This document shows, one piece after another, positions 1-9,960 of a stretch of 64,000 bases of DNA. The stretch lies in NCBI GenBank assembly GCA_019638115.1, contig JAHBUK010000001.1, positions 248,001 to 312,000 on the forward strand, in the 5' to 3' direction. The position numbers and the translations under genes were made by a program. The notes beneath the pieces are model-generated. The model saw nothing but the letters and a program-made list of their open reading frames with translations, was not told the DNA's origin and searched no databases. This DNA is from Flavobacteriales bacterium (GTDB lineage: Bacteria; Bacteroidota; Bacteroidia; Flavobacteriales_F; PHOS-HE28). How positions within the stretch are numbered: position 1 is the stretch's first letter; the number at the start of each line of letters is the position of its first letter.

Positions 1-323
1 GGCACATTCCGAGCATTATTGACAATAAGTTTCAGGGCGTAGGAACCGCGTGCGCAACAGCCTACACGGTCGCGATGTGGTCGGCGCTGGCAGCGTATGG
101 GCGACATCCTTGATAACAGACGTTGACCACCTCGGTCAGCAAGTCTGAAGGCTGTTGTCCGGCCATTCGCCACGAACCCGGACCTCCTGTCAACATGCGT
201 TGAAACCATCAGCGGCATTTTGCTCGTGCTCATAGTCGGCTTGGCCAATCACCGCCGATCAAAGTGTCAGACTTGGATCCGTCCCAGGATATCGACCGCT
301 ACATAGCTGGCCATCAGCAGCAA
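1..323. other. Left-edge stretch with no recognisable gene
   Basis: I see no convincing open frame, RNA gene or repeat here. It lies beyond the terminator of the minus-strand zinc-ribbon gene, so it may be plain intergenic DNA or the end of something outside the window. Confidence 0.5.
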
Positions 324-355
324 ACAAAAAGCCCCGAGGCGGAACACCTCGGGGC
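324..355 (-). terminator. Rho-independent terminator of the zinc-ribbon gene
   Basis: On the minus strand a 9-bp perfect stem (gccccgagg pairing with cctcggggc, arms 331-339 and 347-355) is followed by a T-rich run. It lies just after the stop codon of the zinc-ribbon protein gene at 377. Confidence 0.85.
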
Positions 356-376
356 TTGGGTAGTTGTCGTGTGTGA

Positions 377-1207
377 TCACTTTTCGCCGGACACGCGCTC
401 CACTACGTAGTCATCGACCAGAATGCGGCCGCAATGCTCGCATACGATGATCTTCTTGTGGCTGCTGATGTCCAATTGCCGCTGTGGGGGAATGCTGTTG
501 AAGCAACCACCGCAGCTACCGCGCTCAACAGGAACAACAGCCAGACCGTTGCGCGCATTGGAACGAATGCGGTTGTAGGCGCTCAGCAAACGCTCTTCAA
601 TGTGCTTTGCGGCGGAGTCGCTCTTTTTCTGAAGGTCCTTCTCTTCCTTCTCGGTTTCCGCTACGATGTCATCCAACTCTTTCTTCTTCAGGTCCAGGTC
701 CTTCTTGCGCTCATCGTGCCGGCCCTTGCTTTCATCCACCACGGCCTTCTTGGCCTCGATCTGTGCCTTGGCCTCTTTGATCCGCTTCTCTGCAAGTTGG
801 ATCTCCAGGTTCTGGAACTCGATCTCTTTGGTGAGCGAGTCGTACTCCCTGTTGTTGCGCACTTTGGCCTGTTGCCCTTCGTACTTCTTGATCTGGGCTT
901 TGGCGTCCTTGATCAAGTTCTGCTTATCGCTCACCTGCGTTTCCATCTCCGCAAGTTCATCCTGCAGTTTGGTCATGCGGGTCTCAAGACCAGCCACCTC
1001 ATCCTCCAAGTCTTGCACCTCCAGTGGAAGTTCGCCGCGCTGCACGCGGATCTTGTCCACTTGAGAATCAATGTGCTGGAGCCGGTAGAGTTCCACGAGC
1101 TTCTCGGCGATGGTAACCTCGGACTTGGAAGCTGAACCAACAGCCTTGTTGTTGTCCACAGTGACCTTGGCCTCTTTCGTCGGGGCCTTCACGTCGCTTT
1201 TCGCCAT
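377..1207 (-). CDS. Coiled-coil C4 zinc-ribbon protein (zf-RING_7 / DUF164 family)
   Basis: The 276-residue protein is charged and strongly helical from about residue 35 to 220, with Glu/Lys/Gln heptads typical of a long coiled coil. It ends in a four-cysteine zinc ribbon: C232, C235, C256 and C259, in two CxxC/CxxC knuckles. This is the layout of the zf-RING_7 (CT398/CdsZ-like) family, which is thought to bind nucleic acid or scaffold protein complexes; its precise role is unsettled. It lies 4 bases after the Nif3-like gene in the same direction, a pairing I recall from other Bacteroidota, so the two are probably co-transcribed. A Lys/Ala-rich tail of about 30 residues precedes the coiled coil. 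A clear terminator follows. Confidence 0.9.
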   Translation of the reverse strand: MAKSDVKAPTKEAKVTVDNNKAVGSASKSEVTIAEKLVELYRLQHIDSQVDKIRVQRGELPLEVQDLEDEVAGLETRMTKLQDELAEMETQVSDKQNLIKDAKAQIKKYEGQQAKVRNNREYDSLTKEIEFQNLEIQLAEKRIKEAKAQIEAKKAVVDESKGRHDERKKDLDLKKKELDDIVAETEKEEKDLQKKSDSAAKHIEERLLSAYNRIRSNARNGLAVVPVERGSCGGCFNSIPPQRQLDISSHKKIIVCEHCGRILVDDYVVERVSGEK

Positions 1208-1211
1208 GGGA

Positions 1212-2306
1212 TCAGAAATGATGTATAGGGTCCGTGACGGTCTTCGTCAAACGGACGGCAAAAGTAGGGAAAAGTTCGCTTAACCGGCGCTGGATCAGGT
1301 GCATGGTGAACTGCTCGCTGCCGTAGTGCCCGATATCGGCCAACAACATGCGGCCGTCCGCCTCAAAGAACTCATGGTATTTCACATCACCCGTCAGATA
1401 GGCATCAGCACCCGCCGCCTTGGCCTTGCTAATAAGGAAAGCTCCTGATCCTCCGCACATTGCCACCCTCTTCACCGGTTTGCCGACCAGTCGGGTATGC
1501 CGAACCACGGCCAAGCCGAAGACCTCCTTCAAGCGCTCCAGGAAAGCACGCTCATCCATCGGCTCTGTCCACTCACCGATGAGGCCGCTCCCTGTACGCT
1601 GGTAAGTGTTGGCCAACGGCAGCAGGTCGTAGGCCACCTCTTCATAGGGGTGTGCTGCGAACATGGCCTCCAATACGTTCCGCTCTTGGGGCTGGTGATA
1701 GATGAACTCCATCCGGAACTCGGATACCGCCTCACGTTGACCTTGCTCACCTATGAACGGATCCGTGCCCGGACCGGGAAGGAACGTGCCCATGCCTCCC
1801 ACCGTGAAGCTGCACTCGGCGTAGTTACCCACCTGCCCAGCCCCAGCACTGAATACGGCGTTACGGACCGCGTCGGAATGCTCCATGGGCACATAGACCA
1901 CAAGCTTCCTTAGTTGGGCGGGCTTGGGATCCAGCACGCGAAGCCCGCTCAGACCAAGGCGCGCTGCGATCTCACCGTTCACTCCATCGATCACGTTGTC
2001 CAGGTTGGTGTGAATGGCATACAGCGCGATGTTGTGCTTGATCGCGGCCAGCAGAGTACGCTCCACCGGGCCACCGCCAGAAAGGCTCTTGAGTCCTCGG
2101 AAAATGACGGGATGATGGCTGATGACCAGTCCGCAACCGGTTCGGGCCGCTTCCTCAACCACCTCTTCGGTACAATCCAAGCAGACCATGGCAGCATCAA
2201 CCTCCGACCGGGGGTCACCTACTTGCAGGCCGCAATTGTCATATTCCTCCTGAAGGGAACGCGGAGCCCATGCTTCCAGAGCGTCCGTCAATTCTTTGAT
2301 GCGCAT
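1212..2306 (-). CDS. Nif3-like dinuclear metal-centre protein (GTP cyclohydrolase 1 type 2 homologue)
   Basis: The 364-residue protein is the long form of the Nif3/YbgI/YqfO (DUF34) family. The dimetal site is visible as the SHHP motif in the N-terminal half, HTNLDN shortly after, and DIGHYGSE near the C-terminus. Between the two Nif3 halves, roughly residues 135-240, lies an inserted PII/CutA-like domain ending in HPYEEVAYD, as in YqfO. The start is set at MRIKELTDAL, where family similarity begins; a longer in-frame reading to 2411 runs into the divergent lpxK and is unlikely. The biochemical function of the family remains uncertain. It shares the divergent intergenic gap with lpxK and is followed directly by the zinc-ribbon gene. 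Confidence 0.92.
   Translation of the reverse strand: MRIKELTDALEAWAPRSLQEEYDNCGLQVGDPRSEVDAAMVCLDCTEEVVEEAARTGCGLVISHHPVIFRGLKSLSGGGPVERTLLAAIKHNIALYAIHTNLDNVIDGVNGEIAARLGLSGLRVLDPKPAQLRKLVVYVPMEHSDAVRNAVFSAGAGQVGNYAECSFTVGGMGTFLPGPGTDPFIGEQGQREAVSEFRMEFIYHQPQERNVLEAMFAAHPYEEVAYDLLPLANTYQRTGSGLIGEWTEPMDERAFLERLKEVFGLAVVRHTRLVGKPVKRVAMCGGSGAFLISKAKAAGADAYLTGDVKYHEFFEADGRMLLADIGHYGSEQFTMHLIQRRLSELFPTFAVRLTKTVTDPIHHF
1259..1266 (-). promoter_or_regulatory. Possible internal -7 box for the zinc-ribbon gene
   Basis: The minus strand reads TACTTTTG, a perfect match to the Bacteroidota TAnnTTTG element, 51 bases before the zinc-ribbon start. It lies inside the 3' end of the Nif3 gene and could be a chance codon match. 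Confidence 0.3.
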
Positions 2307-2342
2307 CTTTCGCCTTGAATGATCTTTCCCGCAAAGTACGCG

Positions 2343-3404
2343 ATGATGCTCCGAAGGATCCTGCTTTGGCCCTTCTCCCTTGTCTACGGGTGCGTACTGT
2401 TGGTGCGGCATGCCCTCTATGACCGGGGCGTATGGAAGAGCATACGTCCTAACGTACCCACGATCGCCATTGGCAACCTGGCCTTAGGCGGCACGGGCAA
2501 AACCCCTATGCTGGAATTGGTCCTGCACGTGCTGAAGGGATCCGCCCCCTTGGCCACGCTAAGCAGAGGCTACGGTCGCATTGGCAACGACATACATGAA
2601 GTGTCGGCCAGCGATGGTGCGGACCGGAGTGGGGATGAGCCGGTGCAGGTGAAGTTGAAGCATCCGGACGTGCGTGTTTACGTGGGAGCGGACCGGGTGA
2701 AGGCCGTGGGCAGGATCCAACAGGAAGTACCCGGTGTAAAGGCCGTGGTGCTTGATGACGCATTGCAGCACCGGGCGCTGGATGCCGGACTCCGCATATT
2801 GCTGACAACCGCGAACAAGCCCTATTTCAAGGATGCGCTGATGCCGGCGGGGAACCTTCGCGATCTAAGGGCACGCGCGAAAACTGCGCAGGTGGTGGTG
2901 GTGACCAAATGCACCACGCCTCCATCGGCAACCGAAGAAAATATTTGGCGCGAACGGCTGGCCTTGCGATCGGACCAGCATCTCTTCTTCGCGAGCATGG
3001 CGTATGGCGCACCGAGGTGGATCACCGGCGACCAACCGCCACCATCCATCGGGCCGAAGCACAGCGCCCTGGTTTTCACGGGCATCGTTCAGCCCGGGCC
3101 TTTGGTAGCGCATGTGCGCTCACTTTGCGGCCAAGTACAGCACCTTGCCTTCCCGGACCACCACCCTTTCACCCAGCGCGACCTACAGCGGCTGGCAGCC
3201 GTTTTTGGTAGCTTCGCGGCCGGTCCAAAATTGTTGATCACCACGGAGAAAGATGCCGCACGGCTGCGCTCCAAATTGATCGACAGCCCCTTGGCTGGCT
3301 TACCCTTGGCCACCATCGGTATACGGACCGTGATCCTGAACGAACCGGATTCTTTCGCTGAAATCATTCTTCGCCATGTTGGAACGCATCAAGCGCATCG
3401 CTGA
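2343..3404 (+). CDS. lpxK: Tetraacyldisaccharide 4'-kinase LpxK
   Basis: LpxK phosphorylates the 4' position of the lipid A disaccharide at the inner membrane, the sixth step of the Raetz pathway. The 353-residue protein has an N-terminal hydrophobic helix (about residues 4-25) and a P-loop GGTGKTP at 49-55 followed by SRGYGR, as in LpxK. The lpxK-specific DDALQHR motif (DDGFQHR in many homologues) is also present. The start at 2343 is chosen because [11 protein letters not shown] matches the usual N-terminus; an ATG at 2319 would add eight residues. The 3' end overlaps the purine nucleoside phosphorylase start by 29 bases. Together with lpxH about 7 kb downstream, it shows a lipid A-based outer membrane. 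Confidence 0.93.
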   Translation: MMLRRILLWPFSLVYGCVLLVRHALYDRGVWKSIRPNVPTIAIGNLALGGTGKTPMLELVLHVLKGSAPLATLSRGYGRIGNDIHEVSASDGADRSGDEPVQVKLKHPDVRVYVGADRVKAVGRIQQEVPGVKAVVLDDALQHRALDAGLRILLTTANKPYFKDALMPAGNLRDLRARAKTAQVVVVTKCTTPPSATEENIWRERLALRSDQHLFFASMAYGAPRWITGDQPPPSIGPKHSALVFTGIVQPGPLVAHVRSLCGQVQHLAFPDHHPFTQRDLQRLAAVFGSFAAGPKLLITTEKDAARLRSKLIDSPLAGLPLATIGIRTVILNEPDSFAEIILRHVGTHQAHR

Positions 3405-4188
3405 CCACCTCAAAAGTGCCACAGAAGGCTTCGTGCCCGAGACAGGTATCATCTTAGGTACAGGACTTAGTGCTCTGGGGCAGGAGATCGATGTGAAACA
3501 CACGATCCCTTATGGCGACATCCCCGACTTCCCGGTAAGCACGGTTCAAGGTCATCCGGGCCGCCTGCTTTTTGGCTACCTGGGTGGAAAGCCGGTAGTG
3601 GCCATGCAAGGGCGCTTCCATTACTACGAAGGTTGGACCATGGATGAAGTGGTACTGCCCGTTCGCGTGATGAAGTTCCTTGGCATTCAGCGCCTGTTCG
3701 TGAGCAATGCCTGCGGCGGTGTGAACCCGGCCTTTGAAGTGGGTGACCTGATGATCCTCAACGACCACATCTGCCTCTTCCCCAACCCGCTCATCGGACC
3801 CAACCTCGATGCCCTGGGACCAAGGTTCCCGGATATGAGCGAACCGTATGACCACGCGCTGATCGCCAAAGCCCGTGAGCTTGCGGCACAGGCCGGAATA
3901 CCCGTACAAGTGGGCTGCTACGTGGGTTTGACCGGTCCTACGCTGGAAACCCCGGCCGAATACCGGTACATGCGCATCATAGGAGGAGATGCCGTAGGGA
4001 TGAGCACCGTGCCCGAAGTGATAGCTGCTCGCCATATGGGGCTTCCCTGCTTCGCCATGAGCGTGATAACGGACATGGGCGTGGAAGGACGCATTGAGAA
4101 GACCACGCACGAAATGGTGCAGCAAGTGGCCGAAGTGGCCCAGCCCAAGCTCACCCGCATCATGAAAGAACTGATCGCCAGCTGTTAG
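3376..4188 (+). CDS. punA: Purine nucleoside phosphorylase (PNP-I, trimeric type)
   Basis: The enzyme cleaves purine nucleosides with phosphate to give base and ribose 1-phosphate (purine salvage). The 270-residue length fits trimeric PNP. Visible motifs are GTGLS (phosphate site), [29 protein letters not shown] and AVGMSTVPE, whose Glu binds the purine ring. One residue is notable: in SVITDMG the position of human Asn243 is Asp233. In human PNP this Asn favours 6-oxopurines and its change to Asp broadens activity to adenosine, so the substrate range may include 6-aminopurines. The start overlaps lpxK by 29 bases, and gatB begins at the base after its stop, so the three genes look like one operon. 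Confidence 0.93.
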   Translation: MLERIKRIADHLKSATEGFVPETGIILGTGLSALGQEIDVKHTIPYGDIPDFPVSTVQGHPGRLLFGYLGGKPVVAMQGRFHYYEGWTMDEVVLPVRVMKFLGIQRLFVSNACGGVNPAFEVGDLMILNDHICLFPNPLIGPNLDALGPRFPDMSEPYDHALIAKARELAAQAGIPVQVGCYVGLTGPTLETPAEYRYMRIIGGDAVGMSTVPEVIAARHMGLPCFAMSVITDMGVEGRIEKTTHEMVQQVAEVAQPKLTRIMKELIASC

Positions 4189-5712
4189 ATGAGCAACCCG
4201 ATCGAAGCCGTTACAGGCACAGGGGCTCCCCATTGGAGCCTGAAGTATGAACTGGTGGTCGGCTTGGAGGTGCATGCCCAGCTCATCACCAATAGCAAGG
4301 CGTACAGCGGTGACCCCAATGCCTATGGCGATCATCCGAACACCAATGTGAGCGTGGTGACCCTGGGCCACCCCGGCACACTACCCGTGGTGAACAAGAA
4401 GGTGGTGGAGCATGCCATCCGACTGGGACTGGCAACCAACTGCACCATAGCCCCTTGGATGCACTATGCCCGGAAGAACTACTTCTATCCTGACCTGCCC
4501 AAAGGCTATCAGATCACGCAGGACCATACGCCCATCTGTACGAATGGATGGATCGAGATCCCGGAAACGCGAAGTGGCGATGATGCCGAGCGAGATCCCA
4601 TCGCCACGCTCGGGATGACCCGTATCGGCATCACGCGCATCCACATGGAGGAGGATGCCGGCAAAAGCATACACGACGTGGACCCCTTCAACACCTTGGT
4701 GGACCTGAACCGTGCCGGGGTACCGCTCGTTGAGATCGTGAGCGAACCGGACATCCGAAGCGGCCAGGAAGCCTACGACTACCTCACCGAGGTGCGCCGA
4801 TTGGTGCGCTATCTGGACATCTGCGACGGCAACATGGAGGAAGGCAGCCTGCGCTGTGATGCCAACATCAGCCTTCGGCCCAAGGGACAACAAGAGTTCG
4901 GCACACGCTGCGAGGTGAAGAACATGAACAGCTTCCGCAACGTGGTGCGCGCCATCGAGTACGAAGCACAGCGACAGAGCGAGATACTTGATGCGGGTGG
5001 TGTGATACACATGGAGACACGCACGTTCGATGCTACCAAAGGTTCCACCTTGGGCATGCGCAGTAAGGAACTGGCGCACGACTATCGGTATTTCCCGGAG
5101 CCGGACCTGCAACCCCTATCGGTAAGCGATGCCACCAAGGAGGCGATCAGAAAGGCGATGCCTCCCCTGCCACGTGAGTTGCGCGCCAAGTACACCAATG
5201 AATTGGGATTGAGCGATTATGACGCCGGGATCCTCACCGACGACAAAGCCACGGCTTTGTACTATGAAGGTGTGATACAGCACACCGCCAATCACAAAGC
5301 GGCAGCAAACTGGGTAATGGGTGCTGTTCGCAGTTGGGTCAATGAGCGGGGTCTTACCATGTCCGAATTCCCAATATCCGCGGAACGTCTTGCTGGTCTG
5401 GTGGCGCTCATTGATGCAGGAACAGTGAGCCACACGCTGGCCACCCAAAAGCTCTTCCCTTTGATGCTCGCGGAAGGGCATGCTTCCGCTGAAGAACTTG
5501 CCCGGACCCATGACCTGGTGCAGGATACACGTGAAGACCTGATCGAATCGCTGATGCGCGACGTGATGGCGCGTTACCCCGACAAGGTTGAGGCCTACAG
5601 ACAAGGTAACAAGGGGCTATTGGGCCTCTTCATGGGTGAAGTAATGAAGGGTACAAAAGGCAAAGCCGACCCGAAGCGTGCCAATGAAGTGGTGCGCCGC
5701 ATGTTGAGTTGA
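4189..5712 (+). CDS. gatB: Aspartyl/glutamyl-tRNA amidotransferase subunit B
   Basis: GatB is the kinase/transamidase subunit of GatCAB, which converts Glu-tRNA(Gln) or Asp-tRNA(Asn) to the amidated form in the cytoplasm. The 507-residue protein has the cradle domain start (VVGLEVHAQL), LGHPGTLPVVNKK, YPDLPKGYQITQ, the EEDAGKS motif, GVPLVEIVSEPD, and the Yqey-like C-terminal domain ending in a K/G-rich segment. The cysteine pairs that form a zinc site in some GatB proteins are absent near residue 45, consistent with other Bacteroidota as I recall. The ATG begins immediately after the preceding TAG. gatA and gatC are not in the window. Confidence 0.96.
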   Translation: MSNPIEAVTGTGAPHWSLKYELVVGLEVHAQLITNSKAYSGDPNAYGDHPNTNVSVVTLGHPGTLPVVNKKVVEHAIRLGLATNCTIAPWMHYARKNYFYPDLPKGYQITQDHTPICTNGWIEIPETRSGDDAERDPIATLGMTRIGITRIHMEEDAGKSIHDVDPFNTLVDLNRAGVPLVEIVSEPDIRSGQEAYDYLTEVRRLVRYLDICDGNMEEGSLRCDANISLRPKGQQEFGTRCEVKNMNSFRNVVRAIEYEAQRQSEILDAGGVIHMETRTFDATKGSTLGMRSKELAHDYRYFPEPDLQPLSVSDATKEAIRKAMPPLPRELRAKYTNELGLSDYDAGILTDDKATALYYEGVIQHTANHKAAANWVMGAVRSWVNERGLTMSEFPISAERLAGLVALIDAGTVSHTLATQKLFPLMLAEGHASAEELARTHDLVQDTREDLIESLMRDVMARYPDKVEAYRQGNKGLLGLFMGEVMKGTKGKADPKRANEVVRRMLS

Positions 5713-5729
5713 ACACTTCCCGATCGATC

Positions 5730-6872
5730 ATGAAACAGCTGACATTCCTTCTCTCCGCCCTCTTTCTTTGGGCTTGCAACTCCGCTAATGACCACCGTGG
5801 AAGCATCATCGATGTGAAGATCGATGGTGCTGGCGGCCGACTTGTGAAATTCGAACGCTATGCCACCGGAAATCAAAGCATTCTGGTGGACAGTGTGCGC
5901 CTCGCCGCCGACGGTACCGGCAAGTTGAAGCTACCACCCCTGCCCATGGACCTGTACACCCTTTCGTTGGCCCCGGACGACATGCTCATACTGGCGCTGG
6001 ACAGTACGGAGAACCTGAAGGTGGAAGCTGTTGCCGGCAACTTGCCCATGGCCAAAATGGAAGGAGCGGTACACTCCCTGCTCATCCATGAGTTCTTCGC
6101 CAACGCCAAAGGTTTCGAGCTTCGAAACGATTCCCTGCGCAATGCCTTCATGACCAATGGGAACGACCCCGGCACACTTGCTTTGATAAATGGTCTGAAC
6201 AACGAATTCAACGAGTACAGCAAGGCCTTTCTACAGCGTAACAGTGCGTCACCAGCAGTACTGCTCGTGGAAGGACGCGTGGACCCCAACAAGGAATTCG
6301 AATTGCTGAAACAGATCCGCGACCAACTGCGGCCCGTAATGCCGAACTCCGTGTTCTACCAGGAATTGCGGCGCAAGGTGGACAACCAGGAACAGATGCA
6401 AGTGGCTTTGCGCATGCAAGAGCAGCAGCAGCAACAAATGAACACGCTGCTCGCTGAAGGACGTGTGGCGCCGGAAATTCGGCAACAGACCCCGGATGGT
6501 GACACGTTCGCACTCAGCCAATTGCGCGGCAAGTACGTACTCATTGACTTTTGGGCCGCATGGTGCCGCCCCTGCCGCATGGAGAATCCGGCAGTGAAAA
6601 AGGTCTACGACAAGTACCACCGCAAGGGCTTCGAGATATTGGGCGTATCGCTGGACCAAAGCCGTGAGGCCTGGGTGGGCGCCATCCAAGCGGACGGACT
6701 CCCATGGAAGCATGTAAGCGACCTGGGATACTGGAACAATGCTGCAGCCCAGGAGTACGGTGTGTCCAGCATCCCTTTCACGGTATTGCTGGATCGCGAG
6801 GGAAAGGTGATCGCCAAAGGTCTTCGTGCCCACGACCTGGAGGCCAAACTGGCTGAGATCTTCGGTTCCTGA
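5730..6872 (+). CDS. TlpA-like thioredoxin lipoprotein with DUF4369 N-terminus
   Basis: This 380-residue exported thiol-disulfide protein starts with a lipoprotein signal (LFLWAC lipobox, Cys at about residue 17), so it should be anchored at the periplasmic face. Residues about 20-150 resemble the Bacteroidota DUF4369 domain. A Gln/Met-rich linker follows, then an AhpC/TSA-thioredoxin domain with the redox motif W278-C-R-P-C282 in the sequence WAAWCRPC and a cis-Pro loop (SSIPFTVLLD). The start at 5730 is preferred because it gives a clean signal peptide; a TTG at 5709 would overlap the gatB stop. It probably follows gatB in the same transcript. Its redox partner is not evident from the neighbourhood. 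Confidence 0.9.
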   Translation: MKQLTFLLSALFLWACNSANDHRGSIIDVKIDGAGGRLVKFERYATGNQSILVDSVRLAADGTGKLKLPPLPMDLYTLSLAPDDMLILALDSTENLKVEAVAGNLPMAKMEGAVHSLLIHEFFANAKGFELRNDSLRNAFMTNGNDPGTLALINGLNNEFNEYSKAFLQRNSASPAVLLVEGRVDPNKEFELLKQIRDQLRPVMPNSVFYQELRRKVDNQEQMQVALRMQEQQQQQMNTLLAEGRVAPEIRQQTPDGDTFALSQLRGKYVLIDFWAAWCRPCRMENPAVKKVYDKYHRKGFEILGVSLDQSREAWVGAIQADGLPWKHVSDLGYWNNAAAQEYGVSSIPFTVLLDREGKVIAKGLRAHDLEAKLAEIFGS

Positions 6873-6942
6873 GCGTCCGCTCCATAGGCAGTGCCATTAC
6901 TTCCCAGCCATCCATGGGACGACCCACATCAGCGCATTTACC

Positions 6943-9900
6943 ATGATCCGCACATGCATCGCGTCCCTGGCACTCATGTGCAGCAGCCTCGCCCTTACGG
7001 CACAGGAGTACTTCCAACAACAAGTGGACTACACCATTGGGGTGCGCCTGGACGATGCCACCCATATGCTCCATGGTCAGGAATCGTTCGTTTACACCAA
7101 CAACAGCACAAGCAGGCTGGATACCCTGTGGATCCATCTGTGGCCCAATGCTTACAAAGACCGCAGCACTGCATTGAACAAGCAGTTGCTTCGAGACGGG
7201 GATCTTGCACTCCACTTCGCAACCGATGAAGAACGTGGCTGGATAGACGGCCTGGACTTCAGCAGCAACGGATCCCAGCTTGCATGGGGCTATTCATCCA
7301 AGCATGTGGACATCGGCTGGATCAAGTTGACCGCTCCACTGGAACCGGGAGGAACGGTCACCATAGACACACCCTTTCGAGTAAAGATCCCCGATAGCAA
7401 GTTCTCGCGCCTGGGGCATACCGGGCAGGCCTACCACATCACGCAATGGTATCCCAAACCAGCCGTGTACGACAAGGATGGTTGGCATGCCATGCCCTAC
7501 CTCACCCAAGGCGAATTCTACAGCGAATTCGGCCGTTATGATGTGACCATAACGCTACCTGCCAACTATGTGGTGGGTGCCACAGGGCTGCTGCAGGACA
7601 ACCCCGAAGAGGAAACGTGGATGAACGAACGGTCCACCCGCCAAGCATTGGCGGACCGTTCCGCGAATGGCAATGCATTCCCTCCGTCGGCGATCAATAC
7701 GAAGTCCCTTCGGTTCGTGCAGGAGAACGTGCACGACTTTGCCTGGTTCGCTGACAAGCGCTTCATTGTGCGCAAGGGCAGCGTGACCTTGGAACGAAGC
7801 AGGCGCACAGTGACCACCTGGGCCCTCTACACCCCCAGGAACGCGAACGTGTGGGAGCAGGTGGGCATCGAATCCCTCAACGAAAGTTTGAAACTCTACA
7901 GCCGCTGGGTAGGCGACTATCCTTACGAGGCCTGCACTGCGGTGGATGGCACCATCAGCGCGGGCGGTGGCATGGAGTATCCCATGATCACCGTGATCGG
8001 GAACATGGGAAGCGTGGAAAGCCTGGACAATGTGATCGCGCACGAGGTGGGCCACAATTGGTTCTACGGGATACTGGGTAGCAACGAGCGCGACCACCCA
8101 TGGATGGATGAGGGCATGAACAGCTTTGTGGAGAAGCGCTACATGCGCGACCGCTATCCCAAAGGTGGGCTGGAAATGGTTGGTGGCATACCTGGCGCGA
8201 ACAAGCTGTTGGGGCATGTAAAGGACGGTCATCGCTGGAGCAGCGAAGCCATGTATCGCCTGAACGCACGCCGCAACCTGGACCAGCCGATCGAGGGCTG
8301 CGCGCACGACTACACGCAGATCAACTACGGCACCATCGTCTATGCCAAGTCGGCGCTGGTGTTCGACCAGCTGTTCGCCTACCTCGGCGAGGAGGTCTTC
8401 GACCGCTGCATGCACGCCTACTACGACGAGTGGAAGTTCAAGCACCCGCAACCGGCCGATGTGCGGCGCGTGTTCGAGCGCGAGAGCGGCAAGGACCTAT
8501 CGTGGATGTTCGATGAACTGATCGGCACCGCCCGCAAGGTCGATGTGAAGCCGGTGAAACTGAAGGGCGACCAGCTCACCTACCGCAGCACCGCCGCTGC
8601 CGGTTTCCCATTCTCCGCCACGGCATGGCGTGGTGATGCCGAGCTGGGCACCGTATGGCTGGAGGGCGGCCATGGCAAGCACAGCGCCACCCTGCCCTGG
8701 CCCGATGCCGATCGCGTACGCTTGGATGCCGGTGCCCGCACCATGGACATCGACCGGCGCAACAACGCGGTGCGCAGCCAGGGGCTTTTCCGCCGCTGCG
8801 CCAAACCCGAAGTGAAGACCCTGCTGGGCTTGGAGAAGGACGACCGGCGCAGCGTGTACTGGACACCCCTGGCGGCATGGAACGGCCACGATGGCTTCCA
8901 AATCGGCTTGGCCGCCTACAACACCGTGTTCCCCAGCCAACGCACCGAGTGGGTGTTCGCGCCCTTGTACGGCCTGGGCAGTGAACGACCCGGAGGTGCA
9001 GGGCGTATCGAGCACCATTTCGACCGGCTAGACAGCCGGGTGTTCCAGATCATTCGACTGGGTGTGAACGGCCGCAGCGCCGCCACCTTCAACGACCACG
9101 ATGCCGTCAGTTGGTACGGCAAGGTGGCGCCGCACCTGATCATGGACCTGAAGCGCGATCCCTTGAGCAAGCCCTGGCACTACAGCATCATGCTGCGCGG
9201 TGTGGGCCTGTGGCAGGAAGCGCGGGTGGACCTGCCCGAAGGACCCGGACTTTCATCAAGCCGCCGGGACCTCTATGGCGAATTGTCCTTCAAGGCCGAG
9301 AACCGCTCCACACTGAGCCCCAGCGAGATCATTCCCATCCTCACTTGGAACGAGGACTTCGTGCGGGTATCGCTGGAGTTGAAGCAGGCCTTCGTGTACA
9401 ACAAGAAGGAGGACCAGCTGCGCCTGCGGGCCTTTGCGGGAAGCATCCTCTCCCGCGGCGACGACTTCTACACCAACCGATTGAACTCCTGGGGCCTTAC
9501 CTGGGGTGCGGAAGACCTGCTTTTCGACCACGCCTATTTGGAACGAGGAGCCACCGAACGATTACCTGGTCGGCAATTCAACAAACAACAAGGAGCATTC
9601 AAGACCCCTTTCCTGCAAGGTAGGAGCGAAGACTGGATGGCCGCCATCAATATGGAGTTCGACCTTCCCCTGCCGCTTCCCATCTCGCTTTTCGCAAGCA
9701 GAGGCTGGGTGCCTACACAACGCCGATCCGTGGTCGGAGGTCAGCTTACGATAACCAATGAAGTGGCCAACTATTTGGAAGCAGGGATCGGCCTACAAGT
9801 GGTCAGGGACGTGATGGAGCTGTGGGTGCCACTCTACGTCTCCCAATTAATTGCTGATGAGGAGCGATTCCTGGACCGGGGTTTCGGAGAACGCATTCGC

Positions 9901-9960
9901 TTCGTTCTTGCCCTTGAGCGTTTGGACCCCAGCAAGGCCTTGAGAAAGTTGAAACCCTGA
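6943..9960 (+). CDS. M1-family metallopeptidase with probable beta-barrel C-terminal half
   Basis: The protein has 1005 residues and a signal peptide (cleavage near SLALTAQ). The N-terminal half is an M1 aminopeptidase-like region with the exopeptidase-type motif GGGMEYP (E345) and the zinc site H367-E-V-G-H371 with E390 as third ligand. From about residue 620 to the end the sequence alternates polar and hydrophobic residues with many aromatic and Gly/Asp turns, which I read as an outer-membrane or porin-like barrel; this part is inference. No T9SS sorting domain is seen at the C-terminus. Similar long M1 proteins occur in Bacteroidota. It is likely exported to the outer membrane. It lies 70 bases after the TlpA-like gene and 95 bases before lpxH. 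Substrate unknown. Confidence 0.85.
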   Translation: MIRTCIASLALMCSSLALTAQEYFQQQVDYTIGVRLDDATHMLHGQESFVYTNNSTSRLDTLWIHLWPNAYKDRSTALNKQLLRDGDLALHFATDEERGWIDGLDFSSNGSQLAWGYSSKHVDIGWIKLTAPLEPGGTVTIDTPFRVKIPDSKFSRLGHTGQAYHITQWYPKPAVYDKDGWHAMPYLTQGEFYSEFGRYDVTITLPANYVVGATGLLQDNPEEETWMNERSTRQALADRSANGNAFPPSAINTKSLRFVQENVHDFAWFADKRFIVRKGSVTLERSRRTVTTWALYTPRNANVWEQVGIESLNESLKLYSRWVGDYPYEACTAVDGTISAGGGMEYPMITVIGNMGSVESLDNVIAHEVGHNWFYGILGSNERDHPWMDEGMNSFVEKRYMRDRYPKGGLEMVGGIPGANKLLGHVKDGHRWSSEAMYRLNARRNLDQPIEGCAHDYTQINYGTIVYAKSALVFDQLFAYLGEEVFDRCMHAYYDEWKFKHPQPADVRRVFERESGKDLSWMFDELIGTARKVDVKPVKLKGDQLTYRSTAAAGFPFSATAWRGDAELGTVWLEGGHGKHSATLPWPDADRVRLDAGARTMDIDRRNNAVRSQGLFRRCAKPEVKTLLGLEKDDRRSVYWTPLAAWNGHDGFQIGLAAYNTVFPSQRTEWVFAPLYGLGSERPGGAGRIEHHFDRLDSRVFQIIRLGVNGRSAATFNDHDAVSWYGKVAPHLIMDLKRDPLSKPWHYSIMLRGVGLWQEARVDLPEGPGLSSSRRDLYGELSFKAENRSTLSPSEIIPILTWNEDFVRVSLELKQAFVYNKKEDQLRLRAFAGSILSRGDDFYTNRLNSWGLTWGAEDLLFDHAYLERGATERLPGRQFNKQQGAFKTPFLQGRSEDWMAAINMEFDLPLPLPISLFASRGWVPTQRRSVVGGQLTITNEVANYLEAGIGLQVVRDVMELWVPLYVSQLIADEERFLDRGFGERIRFVLALERLDPSKALRKLKP

